Assembly (NCBI RefSeq): GCF_002807685.1 | Contig: NZ_PEAX01000004.1 | Coordinates: 310,001 to 374,000, forward strand | Length of the DNA: 64,000 bases | From: Neoalteromonas flava | GTDB taxonomy: Bacteria > Pseudomonadota > Gammaproteobacteria > Enterobacterales > Alteromonadaceae | Reading direction: 5' to 3' | Shown: in pieces, positions 18,833-27,722 of the stretch | Position numbering within the stretch: position 1 is the first letter of the stretch | Layout: each line of letters starts with the position of its first letter | Made by a program: the position numbers and the translations under genes | The notes under the pieces: model-generated | Told to the model about the DNA's origin: nothing | Seen by the model: only the letters and a program-made list of their open reading frames with translations | Database searches by the model: none

Positions 18833-20425
18833 TTGAATTCTCACAATGTATCGCAAACTACCACGCCAAAGAATGGTGGGTGGTTTAACCGCTTTTTGGC
18901 TACCGTTGAATGGTTAGGAAATTTATTACCTCACCCGATTACGCTGTTTGCCTTGCTAGCGTGTTTTATTGTTTTATTAAGTGGATTGCTTGGCTTCATT
19001 GACTATGGGGTTGCTGATCCGCGTCCGTTAGGCGCTGCTGGCCGTGATCCTGACGGTGTAATAGAGGTTATTTCGTTACTGAATGCAGAAGGGCTGCAGC
19101 GTATTGTTATGAACTTGGTGACAAACTTCACCGGTTTTGCACCATTAGGCACAGTATTAGTCGCTTTGCTCGGCGTATCCGTTGCCGAGCACAGTGGTTT
19201 ACTCTCTACTGCTATGCGCGCCCTCGTTATGAATGCCTCTAAGCGCGCAGTCACAGTGACTATCGTGTTCGCCGGCATTATTTCGAATACCGCGTCAGAA
19301 CTCGGCTATGTAGTGCTTATTCCATTGGCAGCCATGATTTTTCATTCTCTTGGTCGCCATCCACTAGCAGGACTAGCTGCTGCATTTGCTGGGGTTTCTG
19401 GAGGATACAGTGCGAACTTATTGCTCGGTACAGTCGACCCGTTACTATCGGGGATAACCGAAGCTGCCTCACACATGCTTGACCCAAGTTATGTTGTCGG
19501 ACCTGAAGTCAATTGGTACTTCATGTTCATTAGTACCTTTGCCGTTGCGTTTATGGGCGCCTTTGTTACCGAAAAAATCGTCGAGCCTCGCTTGGGCAAA
19601 TACGACCCGACGGAAGCCTCGATTGATTTAGGCGAACAGAAAATGGAAGCGCCTACCGAGCAGGAGCGAAAAGCACTGCGTTGGGCTGGAGTTTCCTTTA
19701 TTTTATTGTGTGGACTGTTGGCATTAACGATTGTCCCTGAGAACGGTATTTTACGTAACCCTGAAACCGGTGAAGTTGCAGGTTCTCCGTTTTTGCGCGG
19801 GATAGTTGCGTTTATATTCATCACCTTTGCCGTGCCAGGGTTTGTTTATGGTCGGGTTGCAGGCACCATGAAAAATGATAAAGACATCATCAATGCGATG
19901 TCTAAAAGTATGGGCTCAATGGGCCTATACATCACCCTAGTTTTCTTTGCTGCGCAATTTGTTGCTTTCTTCAAGTGGACTAACTTGGGTACGGTGTTGG
20001 CGGTAAAAGGGGCAACCTTGTTGCAAACCCTCGGCTTAGATGGGCCTGAGGTGTTTATCTTATTTATCATCATGTGTGGCATCGTAAACTTATCCTTGGG
20101 TAGCGCATCTGCTCAGTGGGCGGTTACTGCTCCTATCTTCGTGCCGATGCTAATGTTGATAGGATTTGCGCCTGAAGTGATCCAAGCGGCTTATCGGATT
20201 GGTGATTCGGTGACTAACGTTATTTCACCCATGATGAGTTATTTTGGTTTGATCCTTGCGATCGCGGCGCGCTATAAGAAAGACTTAGGCATGGGTACGT
20301 TAATCGCTACGATGCTTCCGTATTCAATGGTGTTCATTGTGGGTTGGACACTACTCTTTTACCTTTGGGTATTCATATTCGGCATGCCTGTCGGTCCTGG
20401 GGCTGCTACCTATTACACCCCGTAA
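18833..20425 (+). CDS. AbgT-family transporter
   Basis: A 530-residue multi-spanning membrane protein of the AbgT family, which includes E. coli AbgT (p-aminobenzoyl-glutamate uptake) and the MtrF/YdaH exporters. Family signatures include WLGNLLPHPITLFALLA near the N-terminus, GFAPLGTVLVALLGVSVAEHSG, GGYSANLLLGTVDPLLSGIT, and GSASAQWAVTAPIFVPMLML plus GDSVTNVISPMMSYF in the second half. It sits in the inner membrane. Whether it imports or exports cannot be told from sequence. The start is TTG at 18833 with AGAGGA about eight bases upstream. A terminator closes the gene, so it looks monocistronic; no abgA or abgB hydrolase gene is nearby. Confidence 0.93.
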   Translation: MNSHNVSQTTTPKNGGWFNRFLATVEWLGNLLPHPITLFALLACFIVLLSGLLGFIDYGVADPRPLGAAGRDPDGVIEVISLLNAEGLQRIVMNLVTNFTGFAPLGTVLVALLGVSVAEHSGLLSTAMRALVMNASKRAVTVTIVFAGIISNTASELGYVVLIPLAAMIFHSLGRHPLAGLAAAFAGVSGGYSANLLLGTVDPLLSGITEAASHMLDPSYVVGPEVNWYFMFISTFAVAFMGAFVTEKIVEPRLGKYDPTEASIDLGEQKMEAPTEQERKALRWAGVSFILLCGLLALTIVPENGILRNPETGEVAGSPFLRGIVAFIFITFAVPGFVYGRVAGTMKNDKDIINAMSKSMGSMGLYITLVFFAAQFVAFFKWTNLGTVLAVKGATLLQTLGLDGPEVFILFIIMCGIVNLSLGSASAQWAVTAPIFVPMLMLIGFAPEVIQAAYRIGDSVTNVISPMMSYFGLILAIAARYKKDLGMGTLIATMLPYSMVFIVGWTLLFYLWVFIFGMPVGPGAATYYTP

Positions 20426-20466
20426 CAAATTGTCACTTGCGATTGCGAGTTTGATAAGTCTAAATT

Positions 20467-20499
20467 AGGGTTAGCTGCGTACTGTGGTTAACCCTTTTT
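20467..20499 (+). terminator. Rho-independent terminator after the AbgT gene
   Basis: AGGGTTA (20467-20473) pairs with TAACCCT (20489-20495), with a 15-base loop, followed by a run of T. It separates the transporter from hemH. Confidence 0.7.
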
Positions 20500-20512
20500 A
20501 TTAAGTTGCATT

Positions 20513-21592
20513 ATGAAGTATCAATCGAATTCCGGATTTTCTCATCGCCAACCCGATAAGATAGGTGTTTTGATCACCAATCTTGGCACCCCAGAAGCAC
20601 CGACTAAACAGGCTTTACGCCCTTACTTAAAAGAGTTCTTATCAGATCCTCGCGTGGTTGAAGTGCCGCGTTTGATTTGGTGGTTTGTGCTTAATGGCAT
20701 CATACTCAATATTCGCCCAAAGCGTTCGGCGCATGCATACAGTACGGTTTGGTCTGAGCAGGGCTCACCCTTAATGGTTCACACCAAGGATCAATGCGAA
20801 GCGATTAGCCAACGCTGTAGAGAAGTGTATGGTGAGGATGTTGTGGTTGATTTCGCGATGCGCTATGGACAGCCCGGCATTAGCCAAACTATCACCCGGA
20901 TGCAGGCACAGGGTGTGCGCAAGCTTTTAGTTTTACCCCTCTATCCCCAATATTGTGCGTCTACTACGGGCTCGACGTTTGACGCGATTGCTGATTGCTT
21001 TAAGCAAAGTCGATGGTTGCCAGATTTTCGTTTTATTAGTCATTACCACGATGATACGCGCTATATTGCTGCACTGGCTGACAAAATCAAAGCGCATTGG
21101 CAGGAGCATGGGCGCGCAGATAAGCTGATCATGTCTTATCACGGGATCCCAAAACGATACTTACTCAACGGTGATCCCTATCACTGTGAATGTCACAAAA
21201 CATCGCGTTTAATAGCCGCACACTTAGGGCTAGAAAAAAGTGAATATATGACGACGTTTCAATCACGCTTTGGTCGCGAGGAATGGTTAAAGCCTTACAC
21301 TGATCATACGCTTCAGGATTTACCTAGCGAGGGGGTAAAATCAGTTCAGGTGGTTTGTCCGGGATTCTCGTCAGATTGTTTAGAGACCATTGAGGAAATT
21401 GGTGTTGAGAACCGCGATTATTTCCTGGAAGCTGGCGGCGAACGCTACGAGTACATTGCCGCACTTAACAGTGATCCGGGTCACATTGATGTGTTATTTT
21501 CGATGATACAGGAGAATTTGCACGCCTGGCAGGTTGGTGACGATTATGCATTGCGTGCGAAATTGGCGGCAGAATTAGGGGCAGAACGCTAA
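20513..21592 (+). CDS. hemH: Ferrochelatase
   Basis: A 359-residue enzyme that inserts ferrous iron into protoporphyrin IX, the last step of haem synthesis. KIGVLITNLGTPEAPT is the N-terminal signature and SYHGIPKRYLL contains the catalytic histidine. CPGFSSDCLETIEEI carries the conserved glutamates. It is somewhat longer than E. coli HemH (320), mostly at the ends. The ATG at 20513 follows the upstream terminator by 13 bases and has only a weak ribosome-binding site, so the promoter probably overlaps or precedes the terminator. The stop overlaps the next gene in TAATG. Confidence 0.96.
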   Translation: MKYQSNSGFSHRQPDKIGVLITNLGTPEAPTKQALRPYLKEFLSDPRVVEVPRLIWWFVLNGIILNIRPKRSAHAYSTVWSEQGSPLMVHTKDQCEAISQRCREVYGEDVVVDFAMRYGQPGISQTITRMQAQGVRKLLVLPLYPQYCASTTGSTFDAIADCFKQSRWLPDFRFISHYHDDTRYIAALADKIKAHWQEHGRADKLIMSYHGIPKRYLLNGDPYHCECHKTSRLIAAHLGLEKSEYMTTFQSRFGREEWLKPYTDHTLQDLPSEGVKSVQVVCPGFSSDCLETIEEIGVENRDYFLEAGGERYEYIAALNSDPGHIDVLFSMIQENLHAWQVGDDYALRAKLAAELGAER

Positions 21593-22050
21593 TGGATAAT
21601 CAGCAATTAACACCCAAGGCAGAAGATAATCCGCAGGGGATGGCGCCCAAGGAGCTGCGCAAGGCGCAGGATATTGCGAATTTACTCGATACTGCAGTAA
21701 AAATACCTGTCATCGGAATTCCAGTTGGTCTGGATTTTCTTATTGGGTTAATACCGGGTGTAGGCGACGCAACCATGGTGTTGGCAGCCCTGCGGATAGT
21801 CCATTTAGGGCGCAAGTTAGGCGCACCAGAGCATATTCAGAGTAAGATGTTACGCAACGTCCTAGTGGACTTTGGCCTCGGTTTTATTCCGGTCGTTGGG
21901 GATGTTGTAGACCTCTTCTATAAAGCTAATCGAAAAAACGTACAATTGCTTGAACGCTGGTGGATTGAATCTCATAAATCAGAAGTCGATAGTTACACAG
22001 CAAAGAAACTGGCGGAATGGGAAAAGAAAATGGAAGAACTGGGCAAGTAA
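21592..22050 (+). CDS. DUF4112-type small membrane protein
   Basis: A 152-residue protein. Two related hydrophobic hairpins, PVIGIPVGLDFLIGLIPGVGD and a later GLGFIPVVGDVVDLFYKANRKN, are the duplicated signature of the DUF4112 family, whose function is unknown. The N- and C-termini are hydrophilic and charged. The start overlaps the hemH stop by one base and the stop is followed at once by glsA, so hemH, this gene and glsA probably form one transcript. The tight coupling is seen directly; no functional link to haem or glutamine is established. Confidence 0.85.
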   Translation: MDNQQLTPKAEDNPQGMAPKELRKAQDIANLLDTAVKIPVIGIPVGLDFLIGLIPGVGDATMVLAALRIVHLGRKLGAPEHIQSKMLRNVLVDFGLGFIPVVGDVVDLFYKANRKNVQLLERWWIESHKSEVDSYTAKKLAEWEKKMEELGK

Positions 22051-22983
22051 GTGCTTACTAATCATATCTTGCATCAAACGCTTGAGGCTATTTATAAAGA
22101 CGTAAGTGAGAAAATGGGTAGTTTGGAAGGGAATGTTGCCAATTATATCCCTGCTCTAGCCAATGCTCCCGCCGACGCATTCGGTATGTCGGTATGTACT
22201 ATCAATGGCGAACGATTTAATGTCGGCCAATGTGATAAGCGATTCACTATCCAATCGATTTCCAAAATTATGACCTTAACCCTGGCATTGCAGCGTTATG
22301 GTGATGACCTTTGGCAGCGCGTCGGTAAGGAGCCTTCAGGTACAGCTTTTAATTCTCTAACCCAGTTAGAGTTTGAGCAGGGCAAGCCACGCAATCCATT
22401 CATTAATGCCGGTGCTATTGTTACTTGTGATGCATTGTATTCACGTTTGTCCGCGCCCATCCACCACATGCTAGAAACTCTGCGGGAGTTATCAGGTAAT
22501 CCAAAATTAGTTATTGATCTGGTAGTTGCGCGCAGTGAATATGAGCACCGCTATCGCAATGCTGCCATGGCCAATTTAATGAAGTCTTTCGGTAACTTTG
22601 AAAATTCTGTCGACGATGTACTAAAAACCTATTTTTCCTTTTGCGCCATTGAAATGAATACTGCTGAATTGGCTACTGCCTTTAGTTTTCTAGCCAATAA
22701 AGGTAAAGATGCACTGAAGCAGCGTGAGGTGGTGTCAGCAAAACAGAATGCACAATTAAACTCTCTGCTTTTCACCAGTGGTCTTTACGACGCCAGCGGT
22801 GACTTCGCCTATCGGGTAGGAATGCCCGGCAAGTCCGGCGTTGGAGGTGCCATTGTTGCATTCGTACCAAATCAATTCAGCATCGCTGTGTGGTCACCCA
22901 AACTAAACAGTTATGGCAACTCAAGTGCAGGGATTTATGCATTGGAGCAATTTGCTAGTCGCTTATCTTTGCAATTGTTTTAA
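22051..22983 (+). CDS. glsA: Glutaminase (serine-dependent beta-lactamase-like family)
   Basis: A 310-residue enzyme hydrolysing glutamine to glutamate and ammonia. The FTIQSISKIM segment carries the catalytic Ser-x-x-Lys pair, FINAGAIV and GKSGVGGAIVAFVP match the conserved glutaminase signatures, and NYIPALAN is near the N-terminus. Length equals E. coli YneH/GlsB. It starts with GTG directly after the DUF4112 stop codon (TAAGTG), which indicates coupling. The 207 bases after it hold no clear gene or terminator. Confidence 0.94.
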   Translation: MLTNHILHQTLEAIYKDVSEKMGSLEGNVANYIPALANAPADAFGMSVCTINGERFNVGQCDKRFTIQSISKIMTLTLALQRYGDDLWQRVGKEPSGTAFNSLTQLEFEQGKPRNPFINAGAIVTCDALYSRLSAPIHHMLETLRELSGNPKLVIDLVVARSEYEHRYRNAAMANLMKSFGNFENSVDDVLKTYFSFCAIEMNTAELATAFSFLANKGKDALKQREVVSAKQNAQLNSLLFTSGLYDASGDFAYRVGMPGKSGVGGAIVAFVPNQFSIAVWSPKLNSYGNSSAGIYALEQFASRLSLQLF

Positions 22984-23190
22984 ATTCAGAGACGGTTTCA
23001 ATTTTTTGCTCGTTTAGACGTCGGATCTAAATGATCTTTATATCCTCAATATTGCTAGTAAATCTTACTAATACTTTAATATTCCGAATAAAATTGCTCG
23101 TTGTGAGGGTTTAGCTGCTAGGGTTTATTACATCGAAAATTTTTAAGCCGTATTCACGTATGGTTCGGATAAAATTGCCAGGGAGTATGA

Positions 23191-24831
23191 ATGAAAGCAT
23201 CTGATTTGTTTGTCAAAGCGCTTGAAGCAGAGGGGGTTGAATACGTTTTCGGGATCCCCGGAGAAGAAAACCTAGATTTACTTGAATCGCTTCGCCACTC
23301 ATCCATCAAACTTATCCTTACTCGACATGAGCAGGGCGCTGGTTTTATGGCAGCAACCTATGGGCGTTTAACTGGCAAGGTTGGGGTTTGTTTATCGACA
23401 CTGGGTCCTGGTGCAACCAACCTGGTTACTCCAGCCGCGTACGCTCAACTCGGAGCTATGCCAATATTGATGATCACTGGGCAAAAGCCGATTAAAACGA
23501 GCAAGCAAGGGCGCTTTCAGGTGATCGATGTGGTTGACATGATGCGCCCAATCACCAAATACACCACCCAGGTGGTTAGTGGTGACCGAATTCCTTCTGT
23601 GGTCCGCGAAGCGTTCAGGTTAGCTCATGAAGAGCGCCCCGGCGCTGTGCATATCGAGTTGCCTGAAGACATCGCTGCAGAGACTACTCAAGCGCAGCTA
23701 ATTAAACCTAGCGTGGCCCGTCGACCAATTGCCGAATACAAAGCGATTACCAAAGCGGTCGAAATGATTGAGCAAGCGACTTCTCCGGTACTAATGATTG
23801 GCGCTGGCGCTAATCGTAAGTTGACCTCTAAAATGCTGCGGGAATTTGTCTCGAAAACCGGTATTCCGTTTATCACAACGCAAATGGGTAAAGGGGTAAT
23901 TGATGAAACCGACCCGCTGTTTATGGGCAATACCGCGCTGTCTGACGGCGATTTTGTCCATCGAGTGATCAATCGCGCCGATCTCATTATCAATGTGGGC
24001 CATGATGTGGTCGAGAAGCCACCGTTTTTCATGCACGATGATGGCAAGCAAGTGATCCACATTAATTTTGATTCGGCGGCTGTTGATCCGGTGTACTTCC
24101 CACAGTTGGAAGTGATTGGTGACATTGCTAATAGTATTTGGCAAATCAAAGAGGGGATAACCCCACAAAACAGTTGGAAATTGGATTTTTATCGCGATGT
24201 ACACGATGCCTATGTGAGTCATCGCCAAGAAAGTGAAAAAGACGACCGTTTTCCAATTTTACCAGAGCGCTTTGTCAAAATTGTGCGTGAAGCCATGCCC
24301 AAAGATGGCATTGTTACCCTTGATAATGGGGTCTATAAAATTTGGTTTGCGCGTAATTATCCTGCTCGTTTTCCAAATACCCTGCTACTCGATAACGCTT
24401 TGGCGACCATGGGGGCGGGATTACCGTCAGCGATGGCAGCTAAAATGGTGCATCCTGATAAGCCGGTAATTACAGTGTGCGGTGATGGCGGCTTTATGAT
24501 GAATAGCCAAGAGCTGGAAACTGCCGTGCGATTGAAATTGCATATTGTGGTAATAATCTTGCGTGATGATGCCTACGGCATGATCAAATGGAAGCAAGCA
24601 CATATGAGTTTTGATGAGTTTGGCTTGGATTACGGTAATCCAGACTTCGTTAAATACGTTGAGTCCTATGGCGGCAAAGGCTGGCGCATAGAAAGCTCGG
24701 AGGAGCTTGGCCCTCTTCTGACGCGTTGTTTAAACGAGCCCGCAGTGCATTTAATTGATGTGCCGGTTGATTATAGCCTGAATGACCAAACCCTGAATAA
24801 AACCATCAAAGAATTGAGCAAAGAATTATAA
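23191..24831 (+). CDS. Thiamine-diphosphate enzyme, acetolactate-synthase-like (AlsS type)
   Basis: A 546-residue ThDP enzyme. RHEQGAGFMAA carries the catalytic glutamate; STLGPGATNLVTPAAYA and GDGGFMMNSQELETAVRL (ThDP-binding GDG) fit acetolactate synthases, especially the stand-alone catabolic AlsS type. No ilvN-like regulatory subunit and no acetolactate decarboxylase gene lies nearby. It is followed after nine bases by an aldehyde dehydrogenase, so it may instead decarboxylate a 2-oxo acid to an aldehyde that the partner oxidises. AGGGAG upstream of the ATG is a good ribosome-binding site. The family is firm; the substrate is open. Confidence 0.88.
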   Translation: MKASDLFVKALEAEGVEYVFGIPGEENLDLLESLRHSSIKLILTRHEQGAGFMAATYGRLTGKVGVCLSTLGPGATNLVTPAAYAQLGAMPILMITGQKPIKTSKQGRFQVIDVVDMMRPITKYTTQVVSGDRIPSVVREAFRLAHEERPGAVHIELPEDIAAETTQAQLIKPSVARRPIAEYKAITKAVEMIEQATSPVLMIGAGANRKLTSKMLREFVSKTGIPFITTQMGKGVIDETDPLFMGNTALSDGDFVHRVINRADLIINVGHDVVEKPPFFMHDDGKQVIHINFDSAAVDPVYFPQLEVIGDIANSIWQIKEGITPQNSWKLDFYRDVHDAYVSHRQESEKDDRFPILPERFVKIVREAMPKDGIVTLDNGVYKIWFARNYPARFPNTLLLDNALATMGAGLPSAMAAKMVHPDKPVITVCGDGGFMMNSQELETAVRLKLHIVVIILRDDAYGMIKWKQAHMSFDEFGLDYGNPDFVKYVESYGGKGWRIESSEELGPLLTRCLNEPAVHLIDVPVDYSLNDQTLNKTIKELSKEL

Positions 24832-24840
24832 GGAGTGTCT

Positions 24841-26280
24841 ATGTCTAGTCTGCAAAAAGCCTATCCGTATTATTTGGCCAGTAAACCGGTGTTTGCCAAT
24901 CAGGATTTGAAAGTCACCAATAAATATACCGGAGAGGTCGCAACGACAGTAGCTATGGCTGACGCTAAGATCATTGATGAAGCCATTGCTGCTGCAGAAA
25001 AAGCGCAAGAAGCAATGACCGCAATGCGCCCCTACGAGCGGCAACAAGTGCTCAATCATTGTGTCCAACGATTTACTGAAAGGGCCGAAGAACTCGCCTA
25101 TGCACTATGCATTGAGGCTGGCAAACCCATTAAGGATTCCAGAGGCGAAGTCACCCGTTTGATCGATACTTTTCGTATTGCTGCAGAGGAAGCTGTGCGC
25201 ATCAATGGTGAAGTAACCAACTTAGAAATTACCGAGCGAGCAAAGGGTTACACCGGCATGTACAAGCACGTACCGATTGGCCCTTGTTCATTTATATCGC
25301 CCTTTAATTTTCCGTTGAACTTAGCCGCACATAAGGTGGCACCCGCTATCGCTGCCGGCTGCACTTTCGTGCTTAAACCCGCATCGCGCACACCTTTAGG
25401 GGCAATCATAATGGGCGAAGTATTGGCTGAAACTGCGCTTCCAGAGGGCGCGTTTTCGATTTTGCCCTGTTCGCGAGATGGAGCTGATTTATTTACTACA
25501 GATGATCGCTTTAAGTTACTTAGTTTTACCGGTTCGCCGGATGTTGGCTGGGATCTAAAAGCGCGTGCAGGCAAGAAGCCCGTAGTACTTGAATTGGGTG
25601 GGAATGCAGCCTGTGTGGTGGATGCTGATGCCGACCTTGATGATGCCATTGAGCGGATTGTATTTGGGGCTTACTATCAGTCTGGACAAAGTTGTATCAG
25701 CGTACAGCGTATTCTTATTCACGACAGTATATATGCTGATTTTAAAGCGCGCTACGTCGATAAAGTGGCTAACCTAGTGCACGGTGATCCATTAGAAGAG
25801 TCGACGTTTATTGGCCCTATGATTGCGGAATCAGAGGCTGAACGTTTAGAGCAATGGATCAAGCAAGCAGTGGATGCTGGGGCGAACTTGTTGTGCGGTG
25901 GCAAGCGCGAGGGTGCAATGCTAGAAGCAACCATTCTTGAGGACGCGCCGCGTGATGCTAAAGTGAATGCTGAGGAAGCGTTTGGCCCAGTATCAATCAT
26001 CAGTCGGTTCAGCGATTATGATGAAGCTTTAGAGCGGGTCAATGACAGCCAATTTGGTTTACAAGCGGGTGTGTTTACCCGGGATATTTATAAAGCGCAT
26101 AAAGCATGGGATAAGCTGCATGTTGGCGGTGTGGTTATCGGTGACGTGCCGAGCTGGCGGGTCGATAATATGCCGTATGGTGGAGTAAAAGAGTCCGGCC
26201 TTGGGCGTGAAGGTATCCGCTATGCCATTGCGGATATGACAGAAATTCGCTTGATGGTTTTGCGTAATCCCAATCCATAA
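24841..26280 (+). CDS. NAD(P)-dependent aldehyde dehydrogenase
   Basis: A 479-residue ALDH-superfamily enzyme. The catalytic cysteine is in GQSCISV (about residue 285) and the general-base glutamate in LELGGNAA (about residue 251). ISPFNFPLNLAAHK and FTGSPDVGW are the cofactor-binding segments. The start at 24841 is preferred over the in-frame GTG at 24835 because AGGAG (24831-24835) then has a five-base spacing. It is co-transcribed with the ThDP enzyme upstream. The subfamily resembles lactaldehyde and succinate-semialdehyde dehydrogenases in general features, but the substrate cannot be named. A hairpin follows before the convergent yqaA. Confidence 0.9.
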   Translation: MSSLQKAYPYYLASKPVFANQDLKVTNKYTGEVATTVAMADAKIIDEAIAAAEKAQEAMTAMRPYERQQVLNHCVQRFTERAEELAYALCIEAGKPIKDSRGEVTRLIDTFRIAAEEAVRINGEVTNLEITERAKGYTGMYKHVPIGPCSFISPFNFPLNLAAHKVAPAIAAGCTFVLKPASRTPLGAIIMGEVLAETALPEGAFSILPCSRDGADLFTTDDRFKLLSFTGSPDVGWDLKARAGKKPVVLELGGNAACVVDADADLDDAIERIVFGAYYQSGQSCISVQRILIHDSIYADFKARYVDKVANLVHGDPLEESTFIGPMIAESEAERLEQWIKQAVDAGANLLCGGKREGAMLEATILEDAPRDAKVNAEEAFGPVSIISRFSDYDEALERVNDSQFGLQAGVFTRDIYKAHKAWDKLHVGGVVIGDVPSWRVDNMPYGGVKESGLGREGIRYAIADMTEIRLMVLRNPNP

Positions 26281-26289
26281 GGGTCTTAG

Positions 26290-26310
26290 GGGCTGCTGAA
26301 TGGGCAGCCC
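26290..26310. terminator. Hairpin between convergent aldehyde dehydrogenase and yqaA
   Basis: GGGCTGC (26290-26296) pairs with GCAGCCC (26304-26310) around a seven-base loop. There is no T-run on either side, so it is a possible weak or factor-dependent stop for both genes. Confidence 0.4.
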
Positions 26311-26323
26311 GACTATGAGGGCA

Positions 26324-26767
26324 TCACATTGCACTGTAGGTTACATAGGCCAGTATACCGTAGCGCGCGGTTTTGCCGATAGCGACCAACAACAGAAATA
26401 CACCAAATCGGACTCTCAGCATACCCGCAAGCAGGGTGATAGGATCCCCTATTATTGGCACCCAGGCGAAACACAGAGCAATCAAGCCGTAGCGGTCAAA
26501 ACGTCGTTGGGCGTTGGCGATAGCTGCATCATCCAGTCGCAACCATCGTTTGGCTGCACGATCACTCAGCCAGCGACCAATCGTATAATTAATCGCCGAT
26601 CCTAGGGTATTGCCAATAGACGCAATAATAATGACTGTAAGGTACGGTGTCTTAGTAAGCAGTAAGCTAATAAATATGGCTTCACTGCCGAAAGGCAAAA
26701 TGGTTGCCGCGAGCAGTGCACTGAGGAATAAACCCGGTAGGCCTAGTTGAGCGAGAAGTTCTGTCAT
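26324..26767 (-). CDS. yqaA: YqaA-family membrane protein (VTT/DedA-like)
   Basis: A 147-residue inner-membrane protein with about four hydrophobic segments. SALLAATILPFGSEAIF, NTLGSAINYTIGRWL and FAWVPIIGDPITLLAGMLR match YqaA, a small relative of the DedA/SNARE-associated (VTT) family linked to lipid-carrier handling and membrane homeostasis. The frame opens with TTG at 26776, but ATG at 26767 (MTELLAQLG) aligns with the usual family start. It is convergent with the aldehyde dehydrogenase. Exact function is unknown. Confidence 0.85.
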   Translation of the reverse strand: MTELLAQLGLPGLFLSALLAATILPFGSEAIFISLLLTKTPYLTVIIIASIGNTLGSAINYTIGRWLSDRAAKRWLRLDDAAIANAQRRFDRYGLIALCFAWVPIIGDPITLLAGMLRVRFGVFLLLVAIGKTARYGILAYVTYSAM

Positions 26768-26812
26768 TTCAAACAACGCTTCAACTTCAACCTACCTTGC
26801 GTTGAGTGATGG

Positions 26813-27193
26813 CTATTTGGGGCGATGCAACGCACAAATCTTGTTGCCTGAGGGGTCCCGCAGGTAAGCTAAGTACAGTGATAGTTTACCATTGCTGCGC
26901 AGTCCCGGCGGATCTTCACAAGCAGTCCCACCATTTTCGAGGCCAACCTCATGCCACTTTTCTACCAGCTCTGGCGAACTCGCTGCAAAGCCAAGGGTAC
27001 TACCATTACCGTGACAAGCGGGTTCGCCATTAATAGGCTTGGTAAGAACAAATACACCTTTATCGGTCATATAAAAGCAACGTCCCAACTCATCCATAAC
27101 ACCAGGTTTGATATCTAACTCGCCCAAAATCGCATCATAAAAGCGTTTGGACTCTTCAACATTATTGGCGCCGAGCATGACATGGCTAAACAT
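26813..27193 (-). CDS. VOC-superfamily (glyoxalase/bleomycin-resistance-like) protein
   Basis: A 126-residue protein. MFSHVMLGANNVEESKRFYD is the typical first strand and helix, and YLRDPSGNKICALH the last strand with a metal-ligand-like position. The second half has FAASSPELVEKWHEVGLENGG. Members bind metals and catalyse varied reactions; this one resembles the widespread uncharacterised single-domain VOC enzymes. GGAG lies seven bases upstream of the ATG. Confidence 0.85.
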   Translation of the reverse strand: MFSHVMLGANNVEESKRFYDAILGELDIKPGVMDELGRCFYMTDKGVFVLTKPINGEPACHGNGSTLGFAASSPELVEKWHEVGLENGGTACEDPPGLRSNGKLSLYLAYLRDPSGNKICALHRPK

Positions 27194-27291
27194 ATAGATC
27201 TCCTAAAAATAATCGTTAGCTAATGTAGCGCTGATAGTGCACAAGGTTAACTGATTATTGCGAATAGATAAGTATTCCTCAGTTAGATAAT

Positions 27292-27654
27292 TTAAGCTTG
27301 ATGGGCATACTGACGCAGAGTCTGTAATGGAATGATATCTAGCGCTTTTTGATTCACCGCGGCAAGCACAACGGGAGGGGCAACGCCGGCTGATTCAGCC
27401 TCTAACCAACGGGAGGCACATAAACACCATTTATCACCGGCTTTCAGGCCTGGAAAGCTATACTGTGGATTCGGCGTGAGCAAGTCGTTTCCCCGTTGCA
27501 ATGAGAATTGTAAAAACTCATCTGTCATCACGGCACAGACGCTGTGGTTACCGAAGTCACTGTCAGGTACGTAACAAAATCCCTCACGAGTAAAACCAGT
27601 ATTGCCGCAACATAATTGCAACGGTTTGCCCAGTACATTACGTGCATTTGCCAT
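27292..27654 (-). CDS. DUF2237 family protein
   Basis: A 120-residue protein. NVLGKPLQLCCGNTGFTREG, HSVCAVMTDEFLQFS, GNDLLTP and GLKAGDKWCLCASRW form the conserved DUF2237 pattern, with several conserved cysteines (two in LCC, one in VCAVM, two in WCLCASRW). No function is established for the family. It is divergent from ubiG. GGAAG lies about seven bases before its ATG. Confidence 0.88.
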   Translation of the reverse strand: MANARNVLGKPLQLCCGNTGFTREGFCYVPDSDFGNHSVCAVMTDEFLQFSLQRGNDLLTPNPQYSFPGLKAGDKWCLCASRWLEAESAGVAPPVVLAAVNQKALDIIPLQTLRQYAHQA

Positions 27655-27722
27655 AAATTAAACTTCCTTTGCAGTCACGCGTATAAGCATGACGTATTTA
27701 TAATCACTTGTTAACTGATTTT

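Noticed and set aside
23688-24228. Two long minus-strand frames (153 and 145 residues)
   Set aside because: Both are shadows of the ThDP-enzyme gene, without recognisable motifs.
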